Under the pieces are notes generated by a model that searched no databases, had not been told where the DNA came from, and saw only the letters and a list, made by a program, of their open reading frames with translations. From Gnetum montanum (Eukaryota; Streptophyta; Gnetopsida; Gnetales; Gnetaceae), in NCBI GenBank assembly GCA_015680685.1, contig MNCI01023529.1, positions 365,963-429,962 of the forward strand: a DNA stretch of 64,000 nt, in the 5' to 3' direction. The position numbers and the translations under genes were made by a program. Of the stretch, positions 63,346-64,000 are shown piece by piece. Each line of letters begins with the position of its first letter. Position 1 is the first letter of the stretch.

Positions 63346-64000
63346 TGTATCACATATAGTGATAAGAGGTGCAATTGTGCATAAAAAATATGATCAATTA
63401 ATAGGAAAATAATACAACATGCAAAAGATGTGTTGAAGAGATGTATGTGCAAAAATGCTTATATATGGCAACCACTCAACAAGAAGGCATCTGGTGGATG
63501 ATTAAAAATGACAAAATGGAATCAAAGATGTACATGGATTAAAGAAACTAGATTATAAGTGCCTATGTAGAAGAAAATGAAAAGTTGAAGCAATTAAGAA
63601 GCAGGCATCCCTATCCACACACATGTCAAGAGGAAGAGATAGATTGGGCATAGCTAGAGATCCCAAACAAAGTTGAACTAGAAAAGTTAGAATTAAAGTC
63701 CCTACCAGCAACATTAGAATATGGTCTCTTAAATAGTAAGAAGCCAATCATAATTAGTGAAAACCTAAACAAGGAACAAAAGAAGAAGTTATTGGAAGTG
63801 GTCAATAAGTGGCCAATGATATTTGCCTATTCTTATGATGAGATAACTAGTATTGATCCTAGAATTTGTCAACATCTAATATACACCAATCCAGTGGTGA
63901 AACCACAATGCCAACCATACAGAAGGCTAAATCCAAAACTTAAGGAAGTAGTCAAGAAAGATTTGTAAAATTTACCAAAGGTAGGATTGATTAATCCTAT
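63346..64000 (+). pseudogene. Pol N-terminal part of G' (RT entry), cut by window end
   Basis: Reads KKLLEVVNKWPMIFAYSYDE and DPRICQHLIYTNP followed by PYRRLNPKLKEVV, the conserved segment just before RT in gypsy elements (compare 24700-24890 in B1). So G', unlike A and B2, keeps at least the start of RT. Confidence 0.65.

Larger units (their letters stand above)
60208..64000 (+). mobile_element. Gypsy interior G', runs off the right edge
   Basis: Primer site TTGGTGATGTCACTAGGGAT at 60208-60227, gag, protease and the start of the RT region in order, without a 3' end in the window. Together with G this forms LTR-interior-LTR-interior. Confidence 0.75.

Overview
This is a repeat-dominated plant nuclear window. 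It holds one confidently recognised host gene, a split ER-type HSP70 (BiP) gene on the minus strand (7851-11285). Everything else that can be identified is transposable-element DNA in various states of decay. The 8-exon BiP with an ER signal peptide, a tRNA-Asp primer site in the Ty3/gypsy elements, a Helitron carrying a PIF1-type helicase and a plant O-methyltransferase fragment all point to a vascular plant with a large genome. A gymnosperm is plausible, but nothing here proves it.

Layout. 1-466: minus-strand LTR cut by the window edge. 661-6388: 3' half of a gypsy element (C) with a third ORF of about 740 codons kept in one frame, then a 3' LTR. 6389-12690: host segment with BiP and its promoter. 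12691-43922: a nest. A minus-strand element (D) with 0.93-kb LTRs (TGTTAG...CTAACA) carries in its left LTR a 6.8-kb gypsy element (A, 13022-19828, target duplication GTCTA) and, 260 bp further on, an 18.3-kb composite of two gypsy elements (B1 and B2, 20094-38373, target duplication ATTAT). A minus-strand gypsy LTR (E, 40808-41665) lies inside D. D2, the other LTR of D (42990-43922), is an uninterrupted copy and shows the empty sites. 43930-45345: a LINE ORF1 remnant. 46135-60207: gypsy element G. Its 5' LTR is split by an 8.5-kb Helitron (46935-55443), and its interior is replaced by a fold-back repeat and a different gypsy element (H). 60208-64000: a second interior (G') that directly follows G's 3' LTR and runs off the right edge.

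The gypsy elements A, B1, B2, C, E, G and the left-edge LTR form one superfamily. LTRs start TGAT and mostly end TCATCA. Primer sites match tRNA-Asp. Gag carries a short zinc-knuckle-like box. Only B1 keeps PR-RT-RNaseH-IN. The stretch of about 2 kb between pol and the 3' LTR holds several blocks conserved between the families: polypurine-tract-like copies, an A-rich tract, a GGGGAGGA box and a predicted 60-nt intron just before the third ORF. Only C keeps that ORF. U3 regions share little sequence but all contain short palindromic words.

Coordinates of nested elements were read by eye from terminal motifs, target duplications and comparison of copies inside the window. No alignment or database search was run.
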